NCBI RefSeq assembly: GCF_900316465.1
Contig: NZ_ONDD01000004.1
Span: 75,787-139,786, forward strand
DNA: 64,000 nt
Direction: 5' to 3'
Origin: an uncultured Fibrobacter sp.
Lineage (GTDB): Bacteria; Fibrobacterota; Fibrobacteria; Fibrobacterales; Fibrobacteraceae
Shown here: positions 41,609-49,943 of the stretch, piece by piece
Numbering within the stretch: the stretch's first letter is position 1
Layout of the letters: each line of letters opens with the position of its first letter
The notes under the pieces: model-generated
What the model saw: the letters and a program-made list of their open reading frames with translations, nothing else
Database searches by the model: none
Told to the model about the DNA's origin: nothing
Program-made: the position numbers and the translations under genes

Positions 41609-42330
41609 TTTTAGGCTTTAAAAAATGGTCGGGGTTAGCCTTAACGTCGCTCTTGTTTGCCTGTGTTGCGGTGGCAGGGGAGATGCCCTTTCCGCCAATT
41701 GAAAATGGCAAGGTAAAACTAGTGGTGGCGGATAGCCCTTACTTGTTGGAACAGGGGGCTGTTTTCTCTGCAAAGGATACCCTGGAAATTGAACCGGGTG
41801 TCACGGTGCTTATGGGCGAATATGCAAAGCTCATGTTCCGCGGCTCGGTAAAGATTATCGGTACTGATGCGGCTCCTGTGGTCTTCAAGAGCGCTGATTC
41901 CGTCAAGAGCTGGAACGGTGTTCATTTTGTGTCGGCCAACCGCCCGTTCGAAATCAAGAACTTGATCATTGAAAATGCTTTCCGCAATACGGTGTTCCGT
42001 TCCAAGGGCATTTTCGAAAACGTGAAATTCGTGAACAACTACTACGGCCTCTGGATTGACGATGTGCCCGAAGTTTTCTTGGCTCGTTGCGAATTCGTGC
42101 GCAACCGTTTCGCACTTTCGATTCGTGCAGGCCAGGTGGTCTCTGCCGATACCAAGATCAGCGACAATGTTTACGGTCTTTATCTTGAACCCGGTGGAAA
42201 GTTTGATGGCGACAAGAGCTTAATCAAGGATAACCTTGAAGCCGATGTCCGCAACGAAGCCGAAGAACTTGCCGCACAGGGCAAGCGCGTGAACAGGAAT
42301 ATTTGGCATCGTATTGAAACAGCTTTCTAA
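41605..42330 (+). CDS. secreted parallel beta-helix protein, possibly lipid-anchored
   Basis: 241 residues from a TTG at 41605 that overlaps the preceding stop, with GGAG 6 bases upstream. N-terminal export signal with LLFAC (possible lipobox) followed by AVAGE (possible signal peptidase I site), so anchoring is unsure. The mature part shows beta-helix rungs: EIEPGVTVLMGEYAKLMFRG, KSWNGVHFVSANRPFEIKNL, NTVFRSKGIFENVKFVNN, GLWIDDVPEVFLARCEFVRN. Such right-handed helices often bind or cut polysaccharide, but no catalytic residues can be named. It lies 13 bases before the DUF3348-like gene. Confidence 0.75.
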   Translation: MILGFKKWSGLALTSLLFACVAVAGEMPFPPIENGKVKLVVADSPYLLEQGAVFSAKDTLEIEPGVTVLMGEYAKLMFRGSVKIIGTDAAPVVFKSADSVKSWNGVHFVSANRPFEIKNLIIENAFRNTVFRSKGIFENVKFVNNYYGLWIDDVPEVFLARCEFVRNRFALSIRAGQVVSADTKISDNVYGLYLEPGGKFDGDKSLIKDNLEADVRNEAEELAAQGKRVNRNIWHRIETAF

Positions 42331-42343
42331 GAGGTTGATTTAA

Positions 42344-43252
42344 GTGCAAGAAGCTTTTCGCAGGTCCATACGCAAGATGACGGGCAATAGCGTCCGTCTA
42401 TCGGTATGCCCGAACCGCTCGACGATGGTGGCGACACTTTCGCAGTCGATGATGGTGACCTGGTCGATTGTGTTGCATGAACACTTGGATGCCATGATGA
42501 ACGATCCGGCGGTAAACGTCGGAACGACGGAACTGATTTCTTTCAGTGAAACGGCCTGGAAATTGGCTGATTCCAGTTTCCCGCAGATCATTGCGGACGC
42601 CAACAAACTGTACGATGAATTCCGCACCAAGTGGATGCAGCGCTTTTCGACAGACGAAGTGATGCGCTTGTTGCTTGAAGGCGGTGACTTCTTGCATCAC
42701 GACGAAGAAAAGGGCTGGGCTCTCACGGTCAAGAATAACAAGCAAGACATCAATGCTTTTTATTCGGCGACGATTCACTTGCTGGTGAGCGACGCCGAAC
42801 CGTTGTTCGTCCGCATGCATGGCCGCGTCATGCAGTTGCAGGAAAAGTTATGCAAGTATTGGCACTCCGAAAGCGCCGTGGATGCGGTGTCCAAACTGCT
42901 CCCCAGTTTGGAAGCGTCGCTCCGCGATAAAGAAAACGCCATGGTCGTTTCGCTTCGTAGTTCGCTAAATACGCTTGCGAAGAAACGCTTTGCCGCAGCC
43001 TTCAATACCAAGAGCCCTGCACACTATTACAGTTCTGCAGCCTCTTGCGCCCGTAATGTGGGCCGTTTCTGGAATCCGCACTACGCTTACGAAAACGGCT
43101 TCCTTGCCTTTACCGATGATTTTTGTGATTATGCCCGCGGGCTTACCCTTCAGATTATTGAATGGTACCAGAGCAAGTGGGCTTTGTTCTTGCGCGGATT
43201 CTCGCGCGGTCAATTGAATTTGTTCGAAACAACAGGCCCTACAAGGTCTTAA
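42344..43252 (+). CDS. first gene of MotAB-like operon; DUF3348-like helical protein
   Basis: 302 residues from a GTG at 42344 (AGAGG upstream). Soluble and helical, no signal peptide, so cytoplasmic. The stretch KLLPSLEASLRDKENAMV through SLNTLAKKRFAAAF resembles, from memory, the C-terminal part of DUF3348 proteins, which are encoded immediately before DUF802 (MotA-like, long tail) proteins in proteobacteria. Unknown function. The following gene starts 16 bases downstream. Confidence 0.7.
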   Translation: MQEAFRRSIRKMTGNSVRLSVCPNRSTMVATLSQSMMVTWSIVLHEHLDAMMNDPAVNVGTTELISFSETAWKLADSSFPQIIADANKLYDEFRTKWMQRFSTDEVMRLLLEGGDFLHHDEEKGWALTVKNNKQDINAFYSATIHLLVSDAEPLFVRMHGRVMQLQEKLCKYWHSESAVDAVSKLLPSLEASLRDKENAMVVSLRSSLNTLAKKRFAAAFNTKSPAHYYSSAASCARNVGRFWNPHYAYENGFLAFTDDFCDYARGLTLQIIEWYQSKWALFLRGFSRGQLNLFETTGPTRS

Positions 43253-43268
43253 AAGATGCAGGTATGAA

Positions 43269-45005
43269 ATGAAAAATGCATTCCAGATAATTTTAGCGCT
43301 TACCATCGTAGGACTCCTTGCCCTTGTGGTTGCCGCCTTCTATTTTGGCGCTCCGCTCTTTGGCTGGATTATCATGGCGGCCATTTTTGCCGTGTTTATC
43401 GGAGAACAACTTGTCGCTCTCAAGATGGTGAAGCAGATTGCTGCTGAAACGGAAATTCTGGAAACTTGCGAAAAGCGTGGTGGCTATGTGAATGGTGATG
43501 GCGTAGTCGCAAAGCGTGTCGCTCTTGCCCGTAATTTGCTTGCCAAGAACATCCGCCTCGATTCTTCGATGGCCTACGAAGTGCTTTCGAATAGCGTTGA
43601 TATTGCTGTTCCGAAGAGTGCCGGCGGTACGGTGATTCTGCTCGGTTTGATGGGTACTTTCTTTGGTCTCATGTATTCTGTGGCAACGGCAGGCGGTGCA
43701 ATCGACAATTCCACGACGCAGGGGACGCTCGATACCATCCAGCTCTTGTTCCAGAACATGAAGGGTATTTTCGGTACTAGCCTTTGTGGTTTGTTTGCCG
43801 CCTTGATTCTGAATGCTAGCCGCAACATGATGGTGTCCGCCCGCGACTCTTTTGTCGCTCGCCTTGATGCCTTGACTCTCGATTTGCAGGGTGCTGCCGG
43901 CGATGGTAGCGAAGAAGCCCAGGCTCAGACGGAATTGGAACGCCTGTTCGATTCTGTTGAAAAGAATCTCTCTGTTGTCGCCTCTTCTGTCAAGGAAGGC
44001 CTTTCCGGCGTTGTCGCCATGGTGGGTGACGAACTTTCTTCCATGACGACGAAGTTGAACGAATCCCTTGCCAATGTTTCTCAGAACATGAACAAGGCTG
44101 TCGAAAACTTGGGCCCCTCTGTCAAGGATTCCCTGTCGGGCGCATTCACTCCGATGGAACAGAATATCAAGACGCTTTCTGCTTCTGTGGAATCGATCCC
44201 GGGTAAGCTTGACGAAAAGTTGAACGGTATTTCTTCGACGCTCAAGGCTTCTCTTGAAGGTGTTTCGAACAATGTTGAAACGGCTCTCTCTAAGGTGGCT
44301 TCCGATGTGAAGGCCGGTCTCGATGGAGTTGCTTCTGCAACGGAATCGGCCATGAACGACTCTACGAAGAATGTGGCTGCTGCCGTGGCCGATCAGGTCA
44401 AACAGTCTGGCGACCAGTGGAAAGCCTTCATGGAACGTCTTGCCGCCGAAACTTCTGCCAATGTCGACAGCCAGAAAGAAGGCCTCGAAACCCTCAAGAA
44501 TGTTGCCTTGCAGGTGGCCGAAAAGGCTCAGGCCGGTTCTGCCGAACTTAGCAATTCCGTGGCTGAAAAGCTTTCTGCCCTTTCTTCCGACATTCTCGGC
44601 GCCTTCCAGAAACTTTCCGAAACTTCTGCCGTGCTGCTCGAAGCCCAGAAGGCCCTTACCGAAAGCATTGACAACCGCGTGGTCAAGGAAAAGGAAGCGA
44701 CGGATGCGCTTGGCGGAAACATTGTGGAAACCGCAGAACTCATGCGCGTGAACCAGTCCGAACTCAGCGCAAACCTCGAAATGCTTCGCGCTGGTCTCGA
44801 AACGATTCTCGAAAAGCTATCTGGCGATACCGCAGAACGCGACGACGAAGAAAGCTTTGTGGAACACCTCAACCAGTCTCTGGAAGCCTTCCACGAACGC
44901 GCAAGCGAAGTGCTTATGGAAAACGCGGTCAAGACGCAGGAAATCTTGCTCGAAGTCTTGGAACAGACGCAACGTTCTATTCAGCAGCCTAAGGTCGAGG
45001 GCTAA
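43269..45005 (+). CDS. MotA/TolQ-like proton channel with ~380-residue cytoplasmic helical tail (DUF802/ZorA-like)
   Basis: 578 residues. Two N-terminal helices (IILALTIVGLLALVVAAFYF and GWIIMAAIFAVFIGEQLV), then the channel core with GTVILLGLMGTFFGLMYSVA and IFGTSLCGLFAALILNAS, equivalent to MotA/ExbB helices 3 and 4. From about residue 195 to the end, a low-complexity helical tail full of heptad-like Ser/Ala/Leu/Lys units (VKEGLSGVVAMVGDELSSM, VEKNLSVVASSV, and so on). Long-tailed channel proteins of this kind are ZorA of Zorya phage defence and the DUF802 family. ZorC/D/E are not encoded nearby. Forms a motor with the MotB-like product of the next gene, two bases downstream. Confidence 0.88.
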   Translation: MKNAFQIILALTIVGLLALVVAAFYFGAPLFGWIIMAAIFAVFIGEQLVALKMVKQIAAETEILETCEKRGGYVNGDGVVAKRVALARNLLAKNIRLDSSMAYEVLSNSVDIAVPKSAGGTVILLGLMGTFFGLMYSVATAGGAIDNSTTQGTLDTIQLLFQNMKGIFGTSLCGLFAALILNASRNMMVSARDSFVARLDALTLDLQGAAGDGSEEAQAQTELERLFDSVEKNLSVVASSVKEGLSGVVAMVGDELSSMTTKLNESLANVSQNMNKAVENLGPSVKDSLSGAFTPMEQNIKTLSASVESIPGKLDEKLNGISSTLKASLEGVSNNVETALSKVASDVKAGLDGVASATESAMNDSTKNVAAAVADQVKQSGDQWKAFMERLAAETSANVDSQKEGLETLKNVALQVAEKAQAGSAELSNSVAEKLSALSSDILGAFQKLSETSAVLLEAQKALTESIDNRVVKEKEATDALGGNIVETAELMRVNQSELSANLEMLRAGLETILEKLSGDTAERDDEESFVEHLNQSLEAFHERASEVLMENAVKTQEILLEVLEQTQRSIQQPKVEG

Positions 45006-45007
45006 GC

Positions 45008-45643
45008 ATGCGCTTTAAGAAAGACGAAAACAGCAATCCTTGGATGGCGTACACGGACTTGGGTGTTGCCCTGGTTTCGTTGTTCATCCTTGCGTTTGTG
45101 GCGATGGCGACCCTGAAGGAACAAAAGGCCGAAGACCTTACCCGTACCGAAGAAGAAGTCTTGACTTGCCAGGAGCAGATGCGTAAAATTGCGGCCGAAC
45201 GCAATGCGCTCTTGTCCAAGAGCTTGCAGACTTCCATCGAAGCGGGCCTTATCGCTCTCGAAGATGGCAAAATTCAGATTCAGGCTTCCTTCCTTTTCCC
45301 GATTAACGGCGCCGACCTTACCAAAGAAGGTGAGGGCGTGATTCGTGGCATTAGCAAGGGCCTTTTGGAAGCACTTGATTCTACTGACGTGATTATGGTG
45401 AGCGGCTTTACTGACGATACTCCGGTGAAGTCCAAGACTTATACCAACTGGAACCTTTCTACCGAACGTGCCGTGAACGTGGTCAAGACTTTGATTGCGC
45501 AGGGGTTCCCGCCTGACAGGCTCTTTGCCGCAGGCTTTGGCGAACACATGCCCAAGTACCCCAACGACAGCGAAGAACATCGTCGTTTGAACCGTCGCGT
45601 AGAAATCGGTGTGACCCCGCTCCAGAAGACGACGCAGGAGTAA
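45008..45643 (+). CDS. MotB/ZorB-like stator protein with OmpA peptidoglycan-binding domain
   Basis: 211 residues. N-terminal membrane helix MAYTDLGVALVSLFILAFVAMATL with an Asp (residue 17) at the place of the proton-carrying Asp of MotB. A coiled segment follows, then an OmpA/MotB-type domain (IMVSGFTDDTPVKSKTYTNW, NLSTERAVNVVKTLIAQG, RRLNRRVEIGV) that should hold peptidoglycan. It is short for a MotB (about 300 in E. coli) but normal for ZorB-like proteins. Immediately follows the MotA-like gene and must be its partner. Confidence 0.9.
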   Translation: MRFKKDENSNPWMAYTDLGVALVSLFILAFVAMATLKEQKAEDLTRTEEEVLTCQEQMRKIAAERNALLSKSLQTSIEAGLIALEDGKIQIQASFLFPINGADLTKEGEGVIRGISKGLLEALDSTDVIMVSGFTDDTPVKSKTYTNWNLSTERAVNVVKTLIAQGFPPDRLFAAGFGEHMPKYPNDSEEHRRLNRRVEIGVTPLQKTTQE

Positions 45644-45653
45644 TTAGGTTTTT

Positions 45654-46307
45654 ATGCAGGAACGCTTGGAAACATTGCGTACGGGAATCGATGCTATCCG
45701 CAAGAGCGGAAAGCTGCCCCATTGGCGTATGGTCTATGCCGAAAACCTGCTGAATCGTGCCGGAGAATATTTGGCGGTTGACAGGCTCCCTGAAGCGAAC
45801 ATGGTGGCCGACAAATTGGATCGCTGGATCAAGACGCATACACCGCGTGTCGATTCCTCTGAACGATTCTCCGAAAATCCCATGGTTTTCTGGAATGCGG
45901 AAATGCTTTTGGGCATGTCTGCCAAATTGAAGCAGACCTTGCTTGAAAAACGTCAGCTCGTTCCTGCAACGGAACGTGAATCAACGATTCGTCGCTTGAC
46001 TCTTGTCGAAGGCTGGATTCGCGAAGGCCAGCTTTTGCAGGCCCACGATGAACTTCTGGCCCTCCGTACGGCGCTTATTGCCCGCTTGAGGCGTAGTTTC
46101 CGTGCCCGTCTGGTCGCTACCGACTTGTATCATGGCTCGGTACAGCCTGCCGGAAGTTTGGTTGGCCCGTACAATGCATTGCATACGCTCGAAGAAACCT
46201 TCCATGTGGTGGGCGAGCGTGACCCGATTTGGATTGAAGACTTCCTTGAAATATATAATGACCTGTTCCGTGTGGTGGAACGCCTCGTTCCTCAAGATAA
46301 AAAATGA
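45654..46307 (+). CDS. last gene of MotAB-like operon; DUF2894-like helical protein
   Basis: 217 residues, cytoplasmic, helical. The opening ERLETLRTGIDAIRKSGKLP through YAENLLNRAGEYLAVDR looks, from memory, like the start of DUF2894 proteins (LDALRAAGA... motif), which end the DUF3348-DUF802-OmpA-DUF2894 gene sets of proteobacteria. No enzyme motif. The ATG is 10 bases after the MotB-like stop. A terminator lies 8 bases downstream, closing the operon. Confidence 0.7.
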   Translation: MQERLETLRTGIDAIRKSGKLPHWRMVYAENLLNRAGEYLAVDRLPEANMVADKLDRWIKTHTPRVDSSERFSENPMVFWNAEMLLGMSAKLKQTLLEKRQLVPATERESTIRRLTLVEGWIREGQLLQAHDELLALRTALIARLRRSFRARLVATDLYHGSVQPAGSLVGPYNALHTLEETFHVVGERDPIWIEDFLEIYNDLFRVVERLVPQDKK

Positions 46308-46314
46308 GTCTAAA

Positions 46315-46340
46315 AAAAGAGCTCCCGAAGGAGCTCTTTT
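46315..46340. terminator. bidirectional intrinsic terminator closing the MotAB-like operon
   Basis: 11-pair stem (46315-46325 with 46330-46340), CGAA loop, A-rich 5' side and T-rich 3' side, between convergent genes. Confidence 0.9.
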
Positions 46341-46361
46341 AAATTTTGATATGCGGCCTAT

Positions 46362-47612
46362 TTAGAAACCGATACTCAACTGGCCCATGTAGACACGTTC
46401 TTCGTCTTGGCCGGTGTAGTAACCGAGTTCTTCAGCCCAAGTGGCGAATTCAACCGTAATGAATCGGAGGGCTTCAATCGCGAAACCTGCAGCGGGGTAG
46501 CCGCCCTTGAAACCGCCCGAAAGGCGCAAGGCGAGGGCACGGATTTCATTGTTGTAGCCAGGCCATGCAAGCAAGTTCTGCTCGACTTCAAGACCCATAT
46601 TCAGGTGAGAGAAAACCTTGTAGTTCCTATCGCTGTTGATTGCGTCGGCGTAGTCACATGCAATGTTGAATTTGCGGGCGTAGCCGGTGTTCTTGTTGAA
46701 GAATCGCGGACTGTAGTTGAAACCTGCGGTCAGGTTCGGCGTAATCTTGTCGCCGGCAAGTTCCTTGAAATAGATATCGCGCAGGGACATACCGACTCTG
46801 AATTCACGGGTGAGCTGGTAGAGCACGCCCAAGTCGATACCGGCAGAAACGGATTTGAAATCAAAAATATTGTCGGTGGCGTCATGGTAGCGGTCTTCAA
46901 GAGTATCCTGGAGGGCATCGTAGTTCAGAACGTCGACTGTAATCATTTCGACTTTCTGACGCTTGGCCATTTTGATACCCACACCGACTGAGAAATTGTT
47001 CGTAAATCCGTAAGAAATACCTGCCTGGGCCACACCGTCGACGTAGAAGGTGTCAACGACAAGGAACGGAAGAATAAGGCCTCCGTCCAGGTAAGGCGCG
47101 ACGTTACCGTCAACCCAAATAGCTCCGCCGAATCCGTGGAATGCCATTTCGGCATCCATCTTGATTTTCATGGTCAGGTACTTGTGGTCGTAATTATTCA
47201 GTTTGTGAACCAGTTCGGGGTGGGCAGCGAGCGTGTCCATGAGCACATTAGACTGGCTCAGACCATTGTCGTTGGCGTAATTTCTTGCGTTCTTGTAAAT
47301 CTTCTGCAAGTCTTTTGCCAGGCTATAGGTCGAAAAGTAGGTTTCGAACGGACCGGCTCCACCCAAGTTCAATCGCATGTCGCCCAAGAAATTGCGGGGA
47401 TAGTAACCTTGTTCGGGGCGTAATTCATAGTTGCCCAAACGGTTGATCTGGCTCAAACCGGCGTAGTTAAAGTAGATGGCTTCTTTGTCGTCAACAAGGG
47501 CAACATGTGCATTACCCATGGCTTCGGCTCGTAGGGAATGGTGCGTCGGAGCCTTGGCTGCATATGAGGCGATTGCAAGTACAAAAATCAGGAAAAACAG
47601 AATCTTTTTCAT
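46362..47612 (-). CDS. outer-membrane beta-barrel protein, PorV/FadL/TraF-like
   Basis: 416 residues. Signal peptide (ILFFLIFVLAIASYAAK) then RAEAMGNAHVALVDDKEAIYFNYAGLS, the N-terminal hatch-like motif of PorV/UPF0164/TraF-type barrels. Repeating amphipathic strands end in the aromatic GQLSIGF. PorV-type proteins in the FCB group act as secretion shuttles or channels; no substrate can be told. It starts 3 bases after the TPR lipoprotein gene upstream on the same strand, and the two form an operon. Confidence 0.75.
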   Translation of the reverse strand: MKKILFFLIFVLAIASYAAKAPTHHSLRAEAMGNAHVALVDDKEAIYFNYAGLSQINRLGNYELRPEQGYYPRNFLGDMRLNLGGAGPFETYFSTYSLAKDLQKIYKNARNYANDNGLSQSNVLMDTLAAHPELVHKLNNYDHKYLTMKIKMDAEMAFHGFGGAIWVDGNVAPYLDGGLILPFLVVDTFYVDGVAQAGISYGFTNNFSVGVGIKMAKRQKVEMITVDVLNYDALQDTLEDRYHDATDNIFDFKSVSAGIDLGVLYQLTREFRVGMSLRDIYFKELAGDKITPNLTAGFNYSPRFFNKNTGYARKFNIACDYADAINSDRNYKVFSHLNMGLEVEQNLLAWPGYNNEIRALALRLSGGFKGGYPAAGFAIEALRFITVEFATWAEELGYYTGQDEERVYMGQLSIGF

Positions 47613-47615
47613 AGC

Positions 47616-49013
47616 TTAGTTCCTCCCCGCAAACCACTGCATAAAGCGTTCTTCGTTGTAGTTTGCCCAGCATCCACCGATGTAATTCTTTCGGAACTCG
47701 AGATCGTAGGTGGGGGGATAATGGGTATCCTTGGCTACGGCTCTTTTATAGGCGATGAATTCTTCGAAGGGGCGGCCTTGCGGGTTGAAGACGAGCCCGG
47801 CTGCAAAAACTAAGCGGTGGTCGCCAGCGGCGACGCGGTTCTTGTATTCAGGATAGACAAATTTCCATTCTCGACCGAGTTCTTTCTGGTTGTTGGACGG
47901 GTCGTTTGCGACGGTTACTCCGTTCATGTCGATATCGACCGTCATATATTTTTCGTTCGGGCCAGCCTTTTTAATCACACGGAGGTCGCTGATGGCTGTT
48001 TTTCCGGCGGTAACGTTTTTAAGGATAAGGTCGTTGTCGTATTCGATTTCGTTGCTCTTGTCGCTCACGTCTTCGTCGATTTCGCCATCACCATCGTTGT
48101 CTTCGCCGTCGTAGAGTTCTTCGTCGACGCAGCCGTCGCCATCGTCATCGAGAATGTCGCTGTAGCCGAACTGGCCGATGATGATGTTCAAAGTCTTGGT
48201 CTGCTGGTCTTCGTCATCCTTGGCGTCTTCGGTTTCTTGGGCCAAAGCGCCACACATGCTGCTCACGGCTTTCTTTTGAGATTCTTCTTTTAAGTCACCG
48301 AAACCCTGCAGGTAGCTGTCGAACATCTTGGTCATGCTTTCGGGGCTTTCTTCACAGGTCTTGAACACGGCGTCGAATGCTTCCACGGCTTCTGCCGGCT
48401 CGTTTTTGATGTTGTTCAGGACCGAGGCCATGTCGCAGGAATTTTCATCGTTCTTGTTCAAGGAACAACCATTCATTCCTTGGGTCGTTTTGCGCAGGAC
48501 GAGCATGGTTTTCATCATTTGAAGAACCATGTAGCCTTCGGAAAATGTCTTGTAAGTAATAACGCTGTCGGTTTTTCCGGCCTTGTCGCGAGCGATAAAG
48601 GCGTTGGCGATGACATTGACGGAATCAATCGTTTCCTGGAGCTGTGCGGCAACTTGGTCTGACATGCCAGAGAACGGAACCTTGGATTCGCGGCTGGCGT
48701 TTACGTAGGCGAGTAGCGAAAAAACGTTGGTTTCTTGGGTGCTGTTCAGCATGCGGTTCAGTTTCGCCTTCATGAGGCCGAACCAAGCCTGGGAATAGTT
48801 GGAGTCGGCGGCAATAGCCTTACTGAAATAGTGCTCGGCTTCAGAATATTCGTTGCTGCGGATGTGCTTGTAGCCTTCGTAGGTGAGGGCTTCCGCATCG
48901 CTGTCCTTGATGTTAATGCTTTCGGTCGGGTTAAAGATGTTGCATCCGGCAATGCCTAGAGAAAGCAATAGTGCCGTTGCCCATAAAATCTTGGATTGAA
49001 GTATGCGTTTCAT
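47616..49013 (-). CDS. TPR lipoprotein with calcium-binding EF-hand-like insert
   Basis: 465 residues from the ATG at 49013; a longer in-frame reading to 49124 would bury the signal peptide. Lipobox GIAGC (Cys about residue 23). TPR-like pair at about residues 45-80 (AEALTYEGYKHIRSNEYSEAEHYF). A short insert with DDDGDGCVDEELYDGEDNDG then DGEIDED (about residues 285-315) resembles thrombospondin/EF-hand calcium loops. The rest is not recognised. Co-transcribed with the PorV-like barrel gene, so a periplasmic or surface partner is plausible. Confidence 0.75.
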   Translation of the reverse strand: MKRILQSKILWATALLLSLGIAGCNIFNPTESINIKDSDAEALTYEGYKHIRSNEYSEAEHYFSKAIAADSNYSQAWFGLMKAKLNRMLNSTQETNVFSLLAYVNASRESKVPFSGMSDQVAAQLQETIDSVNVIANAFIARDKAGKTDSVITYKTFSEGYMVLQMMKTMLVLRKTTQGMNGCSLNKNDENSCDMASVLNNIKNEPAEAVEAFDAVFKTCEESPESMTKMFDSYLQGFGDLKEESQKKAVSSMCGALAQETEDAKDDEDQQTKTLNIIIGQFGYSDILDDDGDGCVDEELYDGEDNDGDGEIDEDVSDKSNEIEYDNDLILKNVTAGKTAISDLRVIKKAGPNEKYMTVDIDMNGVTVANDPSNNQKELGREWKFVYPEYKNRVAAGDHRLVFAAGLVFNPQGRPFEEFIAYKRAVAKDTHYPPTYDLEFRKNYIGGCWANYNEERFMQWFAGRN

Positions 49014-49152
49014 AACGTGTTCCCCGTTTGCGTAAAAGATAACATTATTCTTACAAAAAGTATGTATCAATCTGTTTTTTGCGGGAATTTTGAAAAAATA
49101 AGTGATTATTGTCGCTTTTTTCATGCGCTTTTTCTTGGAAACCTAAAATATC

Positions 49153-49160
49153 TATCTTTG
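49153..49160 (+). promoter_or_regulatory. candidate TAnnTTTG promoter box
   Basis: TATCTTTG ends 4 bases before the ATG at 49165 with no Shine-Dalgarno. Same arrangement as at 12902 and 30809. Confidence 0.35.
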
Positions 49161-49164
49161 GGGT

Positions 49165-49941
49165 ATGGAATCGTATCGAGAGTATTTTCCGACAAAGGCG
49201 TTTCGTGTAGCCGAAATGCGCCTTGCAACCCTGTTAAGGGCGGAAAGGGACCGTTTAGATGCGATTGCAACGTCGCTTGGTCGAGAATCGGCAATCGGTC
49301 CTGATAACTTACTCGAAGAACTCCCCAAAATCAAGGAATTTACGCGGGAATACCACCGGCTTTTTGCGGAATATTTAGACGCTGTTTTGCCGCAACAGCC
49401 GAGGCCTATTCAGTGTCGACCCGCCTGTGGTAATTGCTGCCATCATTACCCGATGTCGGTAGAGCCCTTTGAACTTGTGACGTTGTATTGTGACCTCAGG
49501 GGGCGGAATGACTTGCTCGATATTATGGAAGCGTGCCAGGTAAGGTCGTCGCTGTTTAGCAAGTTTTTTGAGGCTAGACGGGCCGAGGGGGCAGTTCCTG
49601 ACCAGATGGATTTGGACGATTACGCCGAAGACAAGGCCCTGCATGATTATTTTAGCGCCTGGAATCCGTGCCCGTTTTCGGACAAGAAGGGCGATTGCAC
49701 GGTCTACCCGTTGCGCCCAGTTTCTTGCCGTATGTATTTTAGCGAAACGGATCCTAAGTTCTGTACGCCGGAGCATTTACAGACTCCCGAGAACGATAGC
49801 TATATTGTGTACTTGCCCGATAGCATCGAAGATGCCGTTTACGGAATCTCGGAGCATTACGCCCTATTGGATTTGCCCGAAAGTTACTTTGGCGGACTTT
49901 TGGCCGTAAACCGCTTTGAAGGCTTGATTGGCGGAAACTAG
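49165..49941 (+). CDS. YkgJ-family cysteine cluster protein
   Basis: 258 residues. CRPACGNCCHHYP (about residues 86-98) and GDCTVYPLRPVSCRMYF (about 176-192) followed by FC are the zinc or iron-sulfur binding cysteines of the YkgJ family (CxxxCxxCC ... C). The family's biochemistry is unresolved; a metal centre is likely. Helical N-terminal extension (LRAERDRLDAIATSLG). No signal peptide. The next gene starts 2 bases after the stop. No Shine-Dalgarno, but a TAnnTTTG box precedes the ATG. Confidence 0.82.
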   Translation: MESYREYFPTKAFRVAEMRLATLLRAERDRLDAIATSLGRESAIGPDNLLEELPKIKEFTREYHRLFAEYLDAVLPQQPRPIQCRPACGNCCHHYPMSVEPFELVTLYCDLRGRNDLLDIMEACQVRSSLFSKFFEARRAEGAVPDQMDLDDYAEDKALHDYFSAWNPCPFSDKKGDCTVYPLRPVSCRMYFSETDPKFCTPEHLQTPENDSYIVYLPDSIEDAVYGISEHYALLDLPESYFGGLLAVNRFEGLIGGN

Positions 49942-49943
49942 AA

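Noticed and set aside
42344..46307. Calling the operon a Zorya phage-defence system
   Set aside because: Only ZorA/ZorB-like parts match. The flanking proteins are small helical proteins, not the helicase/nuclease or ZorC/ZorE proteins, and no other defence genes are near.
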